Below, piece after piece: positions 24,577 to 33,913 of a stretch of 35,306 nt of DNA. The number at the start of each line of letters is the position of its first letter. Positions within the stretch are counted from its first letter, which is position 1. The notes under the pieces were generated by a model. It had not been told where the DNA came from. It saw only the letters and a program-made list of their open reading frames with translations, and did not search any database. The position numbers and the translations under genes were made by a program. Where the stretch lies: assembly GCF_009861505.1 (NCBI RefSeq), contig NZ_WTFT01000012.1, positions 139,637 to 174,942 of the forward strand, read 5' to 3'. Source of the DNA: Pseudomonas izuensis. Its GTDB lineage: Bacteria > Pseudomonadota > Gammaproteobacteria > Pseudomonadales > Pseudomonadaceae.

Positions 24577-25644
24577 ATGACAAGCCAATCGACAAAAATC
24601 ACCACCGAAAACGATCCACGCTGGGCCGCTGTTGTCGCCCGCGATCCACAGGCGGACGGGCAGTTTGTCTACGCGGTGAAAACCACCGGGATTTACTGCA
24701 ACCCCAGCAGCCTGGCGCGCTTGCCCAAACCGCAGAATGTGGAATTCTTCGAGACCGCCGAATTGGCTCAAGCGGCGGGTTATCGTCCGAGCAAACGCGC
24801 GGCGAAGGATCAGAGCGACGTTGCCGCAAAACATGCCGCCACCGTGGCCGCCGCGTGCCGTCAGATCGAAACCGCCGATGAGCTTCCCGCCCTGAACGAA
24901 CTGGCCGAAACCGCGGGCCTGAGCAGCTTTCACTTCCATCGGGTGTTCAAGGCCGTCACCGGCCTGACGCCCAAGGGTTACGCCGCGGCCCACCGCTCAC
25001 GTCGGGTGCGGGAGCGGTTGGCCGATGGCAGCTCGGTCACGGAAGCCTTGTACGACGCCGGTTTCAACTCCAACAGCCGTTTCTATGAGGCAGCGGATCA
25101 GGTGCTGGGCATGAAACCCGCCGATTACCGCGCTGCCGGCCAGAACAACGACATCCGTTTTGCCGTCGGCCAGTGTTCCCTCGGGGCGATTCTGGTGGCG
25201 CAAAGCGAACGCGGGGTGTGCGCGATCCTGTTGGGCGATGACCCTCAGCAACTGGTCTGCGACCTGCAGGACAAGTTTCGCCGGGCCAATCTGATCGGCG
25301 CCGATCAAGCGTTCGAGCAGTTGATTGCCAGGGTCGTGGGTTTTATCGAAGCCCCGGCCCTGGGCCTGGACTTGCCGCTGGACGTGCGCGGCACGGCGTT
25401 TCAGGAGCGGGTCTGGCAAGCCTTGCGAGAGATTCCCGTTGGCAGTACTGCGAGTTACGCCGATATCGCCCAGCGCATCGGCGCGCCGAAAGCGGTTCGC
25501 GCCGTCGCTCAAGCGTGCGGCGCGAACAGCCTGGCGGTAGCGATCCCCTGCCACCGAGTGGTGCGCAGCGATGGCAATCTGTCAGGGTATCGCTGGGGGG
25601 TGGAGCGCAAACGTCAATTGCTGGAGCGCGAAAGCACCACCTGA
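24577..25644 (+). CDS. ada: Ada regulator/O6-methylguanine-DNA methyltransferase with reduced zinc site
   Basis: In E. coli, Ada repairs O6-methylguanine and methylphosphotriesters by suicide transfer and, once methylated, activates the adaptive response. The 355-residue protein has all three parts: N-terminal sensor (about 1-80), AraC-type helix-turn-helix (about 90-190), and methyltransferase (about 195-350) with the acceptor C325 in AIPCHRVVRSDG. In the sensor, C41 aligns with the E. coli acceptor C38, but the other three zinc cysteines (C42, C69, C72) are replaced by S45, S72 and A75 (CNPSS and RPSKRA), with the spacing intact. The methyltransferase half looks functional; the sensor must work differently or not at all. 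The start at 24577 has only a weak site. Confidence 0.93.
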   Translation: MTSQSTKITTENDPRWAAVVARDPQADGQFVYAVKTTGIYCNPSSLARLPKPQNVEFFETAELAQAAGYRPSKRAAKDQSDVAAKHAATVAAACRQIETADELPALNELAETAGLSSFHFHRVFKAVTGLTPKGYAAAHRSRRVRERLADGSSVTEALYDAGFNSNSRFYEAADQVLGMKPADYRAAGQNNDIRFAVGQCSLGAILVAQSERGVCAILLGDDPQQLVCDLQDKFRRANLIGADQAFEQLIARVVGFIEAPALGLDLPLDVRGTAFQERVWQALREIPVGSTASYADIAQRIGAPKAVRAVAQACGANSLAVAIPCHRVVRSDGNLSGYRWGVERKRQLLERESTT

Positions 25645-25646
25645 TC

Positions 25647-25753
25647 CTTTGTAGGAGCGAGCTTGCTCGCGATGCTCGTTAACGATTACGCGTGTTTGCT
25701 GGATGAACGCGGTGCGCTTGAGTCCATCGCGAGCAAGCTCGCTCCTACAGGGG
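25647..25753. repeat. REP pair (REPIN)
   Basis: Arms TTTGTAGGAGCGAGCTTGCT and GAGCAAGCTCGCTCCTACAG face each other between the convergent ada and acuI genes. Confidence 0.9.
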
Positions 25754-25765
25754 TTCAGTGCCCAA

Positions 25766-26749
25766 TCAGCGGTTCACATCCACCACCACCCGCCCGCGCA
25801 ATTGCCCGGCCAACAAGCGCGGCGCCGCATCAATGGCTTCGCTCAAACCGATTTCGTGGCTGATCAGCGGCAGCAGATTGAAATCCAGATCTCGCGCCAG
25901 ACGACTCCACGCCTCCACACGCTTGGCTTTGGGTTGCGTCACGCTATTGATGCCGGCCAGGGTCACGCCGCGCAAAATGAACGGTGCGACAGAGGCCGGG
26001 AAATCCATACCCTGGGCCAGGCCGCAGGCGGCGATGGTGCCGTTTGCCTTGGTGCTGGCACAGGCGTTGGCCAGGGTGTGGCTACCGACCGAATCGATGA
26101 CCGCCGCCCAGCGCTCCTTGGCCAGGGGTTTGCCTGGCTCGGACAGTGTCGCGCGATCGATAATTTCGCTGGCGCCCAATTGCTTGAGGTAGTCGTGCTC
26201 CGAGGTGCGGCCGGTGGACGCGACCACTCGGTAGCCCAGCTTGCTCAACAGTGCGATGGCGAAACTGCCCACACCGCCATTGGCGCCAGTGACCAACACT
26301 TCGCCTTGTGCGGGCGTCACACCGTTATGCTCCAGTGCCAGGATGCACAACATCGCCGTGTAACCGGCAGTGCCGATGGCCATGGCTTGCGCAGCGGTGA
26401 ATGACTCGGGCAACGGAATCAGCCAATCGCCATTCAGGCGCGCTTTCTGCGCCAGACCGCCCCAATGCCCTTCGCCCACACCCCAGCCATTGAGCAGGAC
26501 CTGGTCACCGACCTTGTAGTCCGGATGCCCGCTGACTTCGACGGTCCCCGCCAGATCGATCCCCGGCACCATCGGGAATTTGCGCACCACCGGGCTGCTG
26601 CCGGTGATCGCCAGGCCGTCCTTGAAATTCAACGTGCTATACGCCACGCGCACCGTCACGTTGCCCTCGGGCAGTTGATCCTCACTGATCGCTTGCAGGG
26701 TGGCTCGGTAACCGCTGTCGTCTTTGTCGATCAAAATGCCTTGGAACAT
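25766..26749 (-). CDS. acuI: Acrylyl-CoA reductase AcuI/YhdH-type quinone oxidoreductase
   Basis: NADPH-dependent zinc-free medium-chain dehydrogenase. AcuI/YhdH proteins reduce acrylyl-CoA to propionyl-CoA and protect against acrylate. The 327 residues show NFKDGLAITG near 41-50, PGIDLAGTVEVSGHP, GWGVGEGHWGGLAQKARLNG near 88-107, and the cofactor-binding VTGANGGVGSFA at about 153-164. This pattern is that of the YhdH/YhfP subfamily. No zinc-ligand cysteine set is visible. The start at 26749 follows GGAGG. It is divergent from a nitronate monooxygenase. The specific substrate is inferred from the family. Confidence 0.88.
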   Translation of the reverse strand: MFQGILIDKDDSGYRATLQAISEDQLPEGNVTVRVAYSTLNFKDGLAITGSSPVVRKFPMVPGIDLAGTVEVSGHPDYKVGDQVLLNGWGVGEGHWGGLAQKARLNGDWLIPLPESFTAAQAMAIGTAGYTAMLCILALEHNGVTPAQGEVLVTGANGGVGSFAIALLSKLGYRVVASTGRTSEHDYLKQLGASEIIDRATLSEPGKPLAKERWAAVIDSVGSHTLANACASTKANGTIAACGLAQGMDFPASVAPFILRGVTLAGINSVTQPKAKRVEAWSRLARDLDFNLLPLISHEIGLSEAIDAAPRLLAGQLRGRVVVDVNR

Positions 26750-26956
26750 GACTGCCTCCGGAGGGTTCACCTGGTATGGTGTGATTTAAATACCACATCG
26801 CAAAAAAATGCCGTACACGACTTTAAGCCAATACATAAAACCAGCGGAGCTAAATAACGCCTGCGCCGGCAGACAAACATGACTGGCCTTGGGTCAATCA
26901 TGCTGCTACAAATCCTGATCGTCCTTGCCCGGTTTCAACGTCGGAGAGCACCCAAA

Positions 26957-28021
26957 ATGAGTCAATGGCCAGACACCCGCATTCTTGACCTGCTCGGGAT
27001 CGAGCTGCCGATCATCCAGGCCCCGATGGCCGGCGCCACCCTCTCTTCCATGGTCATCGCGGCCAGCAATGCCGGCGGCCTCGGCTCCATGCCGGCAGCG
27101 ATGCTGAGCGTCGAGCAATTGTGCGAAGAGCTGAAAACCATCCGTCAACACACGCAGCGCCCGATCAACGTCAACTTTTTCTGCCATCAACCGCCACCCA
27201 CCGACGAGCAACGTGCTCAAGACTGGAAGAACCTGCTGGAGCCCTACTACCACGAACTGGGTGTCGACTTCGATGCACCGACACCGGTGTCCAATCGTGC
27301 GCCGTTCGATGCCGCAAGCTGCGAAGTGATCGAGGAATTGCGCCCGCAAGTTGTGAGCTTCCACTTTGGCCTGCCGGAAAAGTCCCTGCTGGATCGGGTG
27401 AAGGCCACCGGGGCAAAAGTGCTGTCCTCGGCCACCACAGTCGAAGAAGCCCTGTGGCTGGAGCAGCATGGCTGCGACGCGATCATCGCCATGGGCTACG
27501 AAGCGGGCGGACACCGCGGGATGTTTCTCAGCGATGACCTGAGCAGCCAGGTCGGCACGTTCGCCCTGGTGCCACAGGTTGTCGATGCGGTGAAAGTGCC
27601 TGTGATCGCCGCTGGCGGCATTGCCGATGCGCGCGGCGTTGCAGCAGCGTTCATGCTGGGGGCTTCGGCGGTACAAGTGGGCACGGCGTATCTGTTCACG
27701 CCGGAAGCCAAGGTCAGTGCATCGCATCACAAGGCGTTGCGTACTGCGAAGGAAAGCGAGACGGCCATCACCAACCTGTTCACCGGCCGCCCGGCACGGG
27801 GGATTCTCAATCGGGTGATGCGCGAACTCGGACCGATGAGCGCCAAGGCACCGGCCTTTCCACTGGCGGGTGGCGCGCTGATGCCATTGCGGGCCAAAGG
27901 CGAAGCGGACTTCAGCAACCTCTGGGCCGGGCAGGCGTTCACGCTGGGGGTCGAATTGACGACCGCGGAACTGACCCGGCGACTGGCCGAGGAAGGGTTG
28001 GCAAAACTGCTTCGCCGCTGA
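26957..28021 (+). CDS. Nitronate monooxygenase (2-nitropropane dioxygenase family)
   Basis: FMN enzyme that oxidises propionate 3-nitronate and related nitronates to aldehydes plus nitrite or nitrate. The 354 residues form a TIM barrel: N-terminal LGIELPIIQAPMAGATLS, INVNFFCHQPP, the catalytic H186 in YEAGGHRG, and FMN-phosphate loops in PVIAAGGIADARGVAAAFML and GASAVQVGTAYLFTPE. The start at 26957 has GGAG about ten bases upstream; the frame is open further upstream from 26879. It is divergent from acuI, with about 205 bp between the two chosen starts. Physiological substrate not determined. Confidence 0.92.
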   Translation: MSQWPDTRILDLLGIELPIIQAPMAGATLSSMVIAASNAGGLGSMPAAMLSVEQLCEELKTIRQHTQRPINVNFFCHQPPPTDEQRAQDWKNLLEPYYHELGVDFDAPTPVSNRAPFDAASCEVIEELRPQVVSFHFGLPEKSLLDRVKATGAKVLSSATTVEEALWLEQHGCDAIIAMGYEAGGHRGMFLSDDLSSQVGTFALVPQVVDAVKVPVIAAGGIADARGVAAAFMLGASAVQVGTAYLFTPEAKVSASHHKALRTAKESETAITNLFTGRPARGILNRVMRELGPMSAKAPAFPLAGGALMPLRAKGEADFSNLWAGQAFTLGVELTTAELTRRLAEEGLAKLLRR

Positions 28022-28045
28022 ACAAGCGCAACTTGTTGATGGGGA

Positions 28046-28169
28046 CTTCCTGTGGCGAGGGGATTTATCCCCGTTCGGCTGCGCAGCAGACGCAAAACTA
28101 TTGAATGCAACAGAAATGCGGGGGTCGCTACGCGACCCAACGGGGATAAATCCCCTCACCACAGGAAGT
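28046..28169. repeat. Inverted REP pair, flat type (GGGGATTTATCCCC)
   Basis: Left arm ACTTCCTGTGGCGAGGGGAT... and right arm ...CTCACCACAGGAAGT are inverted copies enclosing GGGGATTTATCCCCGTT and its complement. This family is different from the TGTAGGAGC/TGTGGGAGC REPs; its other copy is the partial one at 1-22. Confidence 0.9.
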
Positions 28170-28218
28170 ATCTTCGCCATTGGCACTCCCACTACAACCA
28201 AGTTCCGTTCGCAGGCAT

Positions 28219-28246
28219 TTCGCTATATATTCGGATATATAACGAA
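28219..28246. promoter_or_regulatory. ModE-type operator of modABC
   Basis: TTCGCTATATA and TATATAACGAA are 11-bp inverted arms with one mismatch and a 6-bp spacer, the arrangement of E. coli ModE sites (CGnTATATA-N6-TATATnnCG). It ends 40 bp before the modA start. Expected role: repression by ModE bound to molybdate. No modE gene is in the window. Confidence 0.85.
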
Positions 28247-28273
28247 TCACCCCCTCGCAACATCTGCTTATAA

Positions 28274-29053
<780 letters not shown>

Positions 29054-29734
29054 ATGTCGCTCACGAGTGCCGATTTTTCCGCCATCTGGCTGACCCTGAA
29101 ACTGGCGTCCCTGACGACCGTCATCCTGTTGGTGATCGGCACTCCGCTGGCGTTGTGGCTTTCGCGCACCGCATCCTGGTTGCGCGGTCCGGTCGGGGCG
29201 ATCGTCGCCCTGCCTTTGGTGCTGCCGCCCACGGTGATCGGGTTTTATCTGTTACTGGCGCTCGGCCCTAACGGGTTCGTCGGCCACTTCACCCAGTCAT
29301 TGGGGCTCGGCACCCTCACCTTCAGTTTCGCGGGGCTGGTCATCGGTTCGGTGCTGTACTCGATGCCGTTCGTGGTCCAGCCCCTGCAGAACGCCTTTTC
29401 CGCCATTGGCACTCGCCCGCTGGAAGTAGCCGCGACCTTGCGCGCCAATCCCTGGGACACCTTTTTCAGCGTCACCCTGCCTCTGGCCCGTCCCGGATTC
29501 ATTACCGCGGCCATCCTCGGTTTCGCCCACACCGTTGGCGAATTCGGTGTGGTGCTGATGATCGGTGGCAACATTCCCGACAAGACCCGCGTGGTCTCGG
29601 TGCAGATCTACGATCACGTCGAAGCCATGGAATACGCCCAGGCCCATTGGCTGGCCGGAGCGATGCTGGTGTTCTCCTTTGCGGTATTGCTAGCGCTGTA
29701 CTCCAGCCGCAAAACCAAAGCGGGCTGGAGCTGA
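29054..29734 (+). CDS. modB: Molybdate ABC transporter, permease
   Basis: Inner-membrane channel subunit, 226 residues with about five hydrophobic segments. [20 protein letters not shown] and the ABC-coupling (EAA) loop [20 protein letters not shown] are the ModB hallmarks, as is [20 protein letters not shown]. The ATG follows the modA stop directly with no gap, which points to translational coupling. Confidence 0.96.
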   Translation: MSLTSADFSAIWLTLKLASLTTVILLVIGTPLALWLSRTASWLRGPVGAIVALPLVLPPTVIGFYLLLALGPNGFVGHFTQSLGLGTLTFSFAGLVIGSVLYSMPFVVQPLQNAFSAIGTRPLEVAATLRANPWDTFFSVTLPLARPGFITAAILGFAHTVGEFGVVLMIGGNIPDKTRVVSVQIYDHVEAMEYAQAHWLAGAMLVFSFAVLLALYSSRKTKAGWS

Positions 29735-29737
29735 TCG

Positions 29738-30817
29738 ATGATTCAAACACGCTTGAAGTTGAGTTATCCGGGGTTCGCCCTGGATGTCGATCTACAGTTG
29801 CCCGGCCGTGGCGTCACTGCGCTTTTCGGTCACTCCGGTTCGGGCAAGACCACCTGCCTGCGTTGCATCGCGGGCCTGGAACGGGCCGATCGGGGCTTTA
29901 TCCAGGTCAACGACGAAGTCTGGCAGGACAGCGACAAGAACATTTTCGTCGCGCCGCACAAGCGCGCCTTGGGCTACGTGTTTCAGGAAGCCAGCCTATT
30001 CCCGCACCTGTCGGTGCTGGCCAACCTGGAATTCGGCCTCAAACGCATCCCGAAACACCAGCGCCGGGTCGACATGGCCCACGCGACCGAGCTGCTGGGC
30101 ATCGGCCACCTGCTTGATCGGCATCCACAACACCTGTCGGGCGGTGAACGGCAACGCATCGGCATCGCCCGTGCGCTGCTCACCAGCCCGAAACTGTTGT
30201 TGATGGATGAGCCGCTGGCCGCGCTGGACGCCAAACGCAAAGGCGAAATCCTGCCTTACCTGCAACGGCTTCACGATGAACTGGACATCCCGGTGCTGTA
30301 CGTCAGCCACTCCCAGGATGAAGTCGCGCGACTGTCCGACCACATCGTCCTGCTCAGCGACGGCAAGGCGCTGGCCAGCGGTCCTATCGGGCAGACCCTG
30401 GCCCGCCTCGACCTGCCGCTGGCACTGGGTGATGACGCCGGCGTGGTCATCGAAGGCCGCGTCAGCTGTTATGACACGGATTACCAATTGCTGACCCTGG
30501 CACTGCCCGACACAGCCCTGAGCATTCGCGTGCCACACACGCCGATGGCGCCGGGCCAGGCGTTGCGCTGCAAGGTTCAGGCTCGGGATGTGAGCCTGAG
30601 CCTGCACAGCGCCGAACACAGCAGCATCCTCAATCGCCTGCCGGTCACCGTGGTCAGTGAACTGGGTGCCGACAACGCCGCCCACGTGCTGGTACGACTG
30701 GACGCGGCGGGCACACCACTGCTGGCGCGCATTACACGCTTTTCCCGCGATCAGTTGAACGTGCATCCCGGCCAGCAGCTCTGGGCGCAGATCAAGGCTG
30801 TGGCGGTACTGGCCTAG
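29738..30817 (+). CDS. modC: Molybdate ABC transporter, ATPase
   Basis: ATP-hydrolysing subunit that powers molybdate import. The 359 residues show Walker A GHSGSGKT (31-38), the ABC signature LSGGERQRI (133-141), Walker B LLLMDEP (153-159), the switch H191 in YVSHSQDE, and a C-terminal TOBE/MOP domain (about 288-355, [15 protein letters not shown]) that binds molybdate and may give feedback inhibition. It starts three bases after the modB stop. No terminator was identified in the short gap to the next gene. Confidence 0.96.
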   Translation: MIQTRLKLSYPGFALDVDLQLPGRGVTALFGHSGSGKTTCLRCIAGLERADRGFIQVNDEVWQDSDKNIFVAPHKRALGYVFQEASLFPHLSVLANLEFGLKRIPKHQRRVDMAHATELLGIGHLLDRHPQHLSGGERQRIGIARALLTSPKLLLMDEPLAALDAKRKGEILPYLQRLHDELDIPVLYVSHSQDEVARLSDHIVLLSDGKALASGPIGQTLARLDLPLALGDDAGVVIEGRVSCYDTDYQLLTLALPDTALSIRVPHTPMAPGQALRCKVQARDVSLSLHSAEHSSILNRLPVTVVSELGADNAAHVLVRLDAAGTPLLARITRFSRDQLNVHPGQQLWAQIKAVAVLA

Positions 30818-30906
30818 CAATAGGGGTTTAACGGCGCTGGCACGACTGCGGTGGCCTGGGGTCAATGGCTGTAACGACCCCGCATTCCTCGTTCAGGACA
30901 ATCGCC

Positions 30907-31926
30907 ATGCCCGATGCGCTGCCGCCCGACCTGCATTACGTCGATGACACCCGGCCCGGAATCACCCGCAGGAAACTGCGTGGCAAGTTCGGCTATTTCG
31001 ACCCGACCGGCCAGCGGATTACCGATCCTGCCGAAATCCAGCGCATCAACGCACTCGCAGTGCCACCGGCCTACACCAACGTGTGGATCTGCGCCGACCC
31101 GCGCGGGCATCTGCAAGCCACCGGCCGCGACGCGCGCGGTCGCAAACAGTACCGTTACCATCCGCGCTGGCGCGAAGTGCGCGACAGCGACAAGTACTCA
31201 CGCCTGCGGGATTTCGGCCTGGCCCTGCCGAAACTGCGCAAACAACTGGAAGTGTTGCTGGCAGCACCGGGCTTCAGCCGCGACAAGGTCATGGCCACTG
31301 TCATCACCTTGCTCGATGCCACGCTGATCCGTATCGGCAACACTCAATACGCCCGGGACAACCGCTCCTACGGCCTGACCACCTTGCGCAGCCGTCATGT
31401 GGAGATCAACGGCAGTGCGATCCGGTTCCAGTTTCGCGGCAAAAGCGGCATCGAACATCAGATCACCGTGAAGGACAGGCGCCTGGCGCGGATTATCAAG
31501 CGTTGCCAGGACATCCCTGGGCAAGATCTCTTCCAATACCTGGATGAAAACGGCGAGCGACACACCATCACGTCCGCTGACGTCAATACCTGCCTGCAAA
31601 CCCTGACCGGTGCCGACTTCACCGCCAAGGACTACCGCACCTGGGCCGGCAGTGCCCTGGCGCTGGCGGTGTTGCGCAAACTTCAGTGGCAACCGGAATC
31701 GGAGGCGAAACGGCATGTGGTGGAGATGGTGAAAAACGTCGCCCGGCAGTTGGGCAATACCCCGGCGGTGTGCCGCAAATGCTATATCCATCCGGCGGTG
31801 CTCGAGTGCTTTCATCTGGGCGCACTGGCCGACTTGCCCCGGCCAAGAACGCGCAAAGGCTTGCGGGCCGAAGAGGTCGGGCTGGCGATGTTGCTGGAGA
31901 AACTGACGTCTGAACCGACGAATTGA
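30907..31926 (+). CDS. DNA topoisomerase IB (poxvirus-type)
   Basis: Relaxes supercoils by nicking one strand through a 3'-phosphotyrosine. The 339 residues carry the conserved segments: PPAYTNVWICADPRGHLQAT, GRKQYRYHPRWRE, R142 in LIRIGNTQYA, K179 in RFQFRGKSG, R244 in KDYRTWAGS and the nucleophile Y293 in CRKCYIHPAVLE. This matches the vaccinia-like bacterial enzymes. The start at 30907 follows AGGAC; a more upstream ATG at 30865 would add 14 unconserved residues. It stands alone between modABC and the small-protein genes. Confidence 0.93.
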   Translation: MPDALPPDLHYVDDTRPGITRRKLRGKFGYFDPTGQRITDPAEIQRINALAVPPAYTNVWICADPRGHLQATGRDARGRKQYRYHPRWREVRDSDKYSRLRDFGLALPKLRKQLEVLLAAPGFSRDKVMATVITLLDATLIRIGNTQYARDNRSYGLTTLRSRHVEINGSAIRFQFRGKSGIEHQITVKDRRLARIIKRCQDIPGQDLFQYLDENGERHTITSADVNTCLQTLTGADFTAKDYRTWAGSALALAVLRKLQWQPESEAKRHVVEMVKNVARQLGNTPAVCRKCYIHPAVLECFHLGALADLPRPRTRKGLRAEEVGLAMLLEKLTSEPTN

Positions 31927-31998
31927 CTTGCCTATTTTTTGCACGATTACAAATGACTTCTATAGTTGATCTGTACACGAGTCAGCTGCGGTGAAGCC

Positions 31999-32220
31999 AT
32001 GGAAGACATTTTCGTCGTGAAGCGTTGTAACAAGATCATCATTCATGGCCGCCGAGCCGGAGAAACCGGTCATCCAGCCCCCGAGGCTGCCGTCTGGTAC
32101 CGCATAAACGATACCCGCACCAACGGTTTCATCGGTGACGGCTACGAACTTGAAGACGACGCCAAACGCGTCTGCCGCCAGCTGAATGCCAGGTCACAAG
32201 TAACGGCCCGAGAAGGCTGA
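31999..32220 (+). CDS. 73-residue protein, function unknown
   Basis: Starts MEDIFVVKRCNKIIIHGRRA and has a charged C-terminus (DDAKRVCRQLNARSQ). It has two cysteines and no signal peptide. The ribosome-binding site (GGTGA) is weak. I do not recognise a family. It is the first of three small plus-strand genes after topoisomerase IB. Confidence 0.55.
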   Translation: MEDIFVVKRCNKIIIHGRRAGETGHPAPEAAVWYRINDTRTNGFIGDGYELEDDAKRVCRQLNARSQVTAREG

Positions 32221-32302
32221 TGAGTTCTCGCGTGCCTTTTACGGGTCTATACTGAAGAGGGCTGAAATGTCCTGCCAGGTGTCTTGAACGGAGGTGTTTC
32301 CC

Positions 32303-32533
32303 ATGTCCGAAAAAGAGTCCATCACCACCCTGCTCACCCTGCTCGATTCCCGTCAGGTTCGCTTGGCCGCGGCATGCAAGGAAATCGCCGATTGGGTCGA
32401 TCACCAAGGCGGACATCCGACTGCCCTCAGGATTCGCGATCGCCTGAACGACATCGAGAAGGATACGCCGCTGATCCGTAATACCCTGTCGTCGCTCAAA
32501 CCTGTCGATCCACCACTGCCACGGTTCAGATGA
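32303..32533 (+). CDS. 76-residue protein, function unknown
   Basis: Starts MSEKESITTLLTLLDSRQVR and has GGAGGT seven bases before the ATG, a strong site. The sequence is predominantly helical (AAACKEIADWVDHQGGH, RIRDRLNDIEKDTPLIRN) and ends in a proline-rich tail (PVDPPLPRFR). I do not recognise a family. Probably a real small cytoplasmic protein because of the excellent ribosome-binding site. Confidence 0.65.
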   Translation: MSEKESITTLLTLLDSRQVRLAAACKEIADWVDHQGGHPTALRIRDRLNDIEKDTPLIRNTLSSLKPVDPPLPRFR

Positions 32534-32642
32534 GTCGTGCGGACAGTCGATGCGAAGACACGGTCTGACAGCGCAGGCATGATCGGCGACATTGTTGTCA
32601 CCGAGTGAGTGCCTGCCCGCTCGATTCATGCTTCTCCCCCAA

Positions 32643-32667
32643 CCCGGCCAGGCGCCGGGATTTTTTT
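32643..32667 (+). terminator. Rho-independent terminator
   Basis: CCCGGC and GCCGGG form a GC-rich stem with a 5-base loop, followed by A and seven T. It closes the small-gene unit at 32303-32533 and separates it from the zinc-ribbon gene. Confidence 0.75.
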
Positions 32668-32739
32668 GCGCCAGGGCACGCAACGAACGTCACCTGCCGT
32701 GTGAGGTCCAACGATCACACGTCACGAGGAGACGTCCCA

Positions 32740-33024
32740 ATGGTTACTCACTTCAACGTCAGCGGGCACCTGGCCTGCGGTCACAAAGGCAACAACCTCA
32801 CTTCGACCCGCGAACTCAACCGGGTCAAATGCCGAAGCTGCCGAAACACCGAAGTGTACAAAGAGGCGCGCAAAGCCCAACGCAACGCTGCACGGCGCGC
32901 CGCACGCAAAGCCAAAGCCACCCAATCCGTTGCTAACTGGCGCCAGGCCTGGACCGAGCGCCTGATCGCCCTGCCCGGGTTGCAAAGACTGCCCCGTGGT
33001 TTTACCGGCCAACCCTTCGTTTAG
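32740..33024 (+). CDS. Small basic zinc-ribbon-like protein
   Basis: A 94-residue protein starting MVTHFNVSGHLACGHKGNN, with GAGGAG about nine bases upstream. Cys/His in LACGHKGN and KCRSCRN could form a C-x2-C zinc knuckle. The segment after it is strongly basic (KAQRNAARRAARKAKAT), suggesting nucleic-acid binding. I do not recognise a named family. The frame is open upstream to 32605, but conserved-looking sequence starts at 32740. Confidence 0.65.
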   Translation: MVTHFNVSGHLACGHKGNNLTSTRELNRVKCRSCRNTEVYKEARKAQRNAARRAARKAKATQSVANWRQAWTERLIALPGLQRLPRGFTGQPFV

Positions 33025-33072
33025 CCATAGGCTTCGGCGGCTGAGTCGTGTCGACCCGGCCGCCTGAGGCTA
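33022..33072. other. Convergent hairpin spanning two stop codons
   Basis: TAGCC-at-AGGC and GCCT-ga-GGCTA form a dyad between the convergent zinc-ribbon and TetR genes. Each end is the stop codon TAG of the neighbouring gene. No T-run; a termination role is possible. Confidence 0.4.
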
Positions 33073-33735
33073 CTCAGTCATTGTGCTCATGCACGCTGGC
33101 TGCAGGATCTCGCGCAATGACATGCGTTTGAAGGCCTCGACCAATCCACGCCCTTCCCCGGGCGCGCAAGAGATCGCCAGGCGCATGGTCGCCTCGCCCA
33201 GGTGCCAGATCAGAAATGCGGACTCCCGGACCTGCCGTGCATCGCTGTGCGGATACACCCTCAGCATCGCCTCGGCCAGCAACCCGCCGGCATTGCGACT
33301 CTCCTCCAACTCCAGCGCCAGCAGGTGTTTGTCGGCCTGCATGCCGGACCAGATATCACGCATCGCCGGGGTCGCCAACACGATCTCGTAATACTGATCG
33401 AGCAAGTCTGAATAGGCGGCTTGCAACCCTGGCACATCCTCGACCGCCTTCAAGGCTTCTTCGATACAGCGACGGCTTTCGGCGTTGTAGCGCTCGGCCA
33501 ACGTGCGTATGACCGCGCTCTTGTCGGGGAAGTACTGATAAAGGGAGCCGATGGAGATTTCGGAGCGCTCGGCAATTTCACTCATCTTCAGTTGATCGCT
33601 GCCCTTGGTTGCGATCAGCTCCGTCGCCACGGCGAGGATGCGCTCCTGGCGTTCGCGGCTGCGTTGCTGCGTGGGATTGCGTCGAATCGGCTCTGGAACA
33701 GCCTGTTCAAGCACTTCGCTGGTCTTCTTGCGCAC
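33070..33735 (-). CDS. TetR-family transcriptional regulator
   Basis: Repressor-type regulator of 221 residues. The N-terminal helix-turn-helix (about 25-75) has RERILAVATELIATKGSDQL-like content, then MSEIAERSEISIGSLYQYFP, the signature of TetR DNA-binding domains. The rest is an all-helical ligand-binding and dimerisation domain. The start is GTG at 33735 with GGGAAG seven bases upstream. It is divergent from the NmrA-like gene, and a 21-bp palindrome in between is the likely operator. Ligand unknown. Confidence 0.92.
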   Translation of the reverse strand: MRKKTSEVLEQAVPEPIRRNPTQQRSRERQERILAVATELIATKGSDQLKMSEIAERSEISIGSLYQYFPDKSAVIRTLAERYNAESRRCIEEALKAVEDVPGLQAAYSDLLDQYYEIVLATPAMRDIWSGMQADKHLLALELEESRNAGGLLAEAMLRVYPHSDARQVRESAFLIWHLGEATMRLAISCAPGEGRGLVEAFKRMSLREILQPACMSTMTE

Positions 33736-33873
33736 GGCCGGACTTCCCGATCAATAAACATGACATTGACTCACCTTAGCACCGGCCATGGGTGTACCCA
33801 ATAGGTCATCGCCATACGTCGGGTTGTTCTTTCCATGGATTGACGGCAAAACATGAGGGTCTATCATCTTTTA

Positions 33874-33894
33874 AACGTGAGCATCACTCACATT
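33874..33894. promoter_or_regulatory. Palindromic operator for the TetR/NmrA pair
   Basis: AACGTGAG and CTCACATT are 8-bp arms with one mismatch around a 5-bp spacer. The core GTGAG-N5-CTCAC is perfect. It lies 19 bp before the NmrA-like start, placed for repression. Confidence 0.7.
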
Positions 33895-33913
33895 ACCAAT
33901 GGAGATGAACGCG

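Noticed and set aside
26906..28201. 431-codon open frame antisense to the nitronate monooxygenase
   Set aside because: It crosses a REP pair and has no recognisable domain; shadow frame.
32592..32936. Open frame starting MLSPSECLPARFML
   Set aside because: It overlaps the better-supported zinc-ribbon gene in another frame, crosses a terminator and has no ribosome-binding site.
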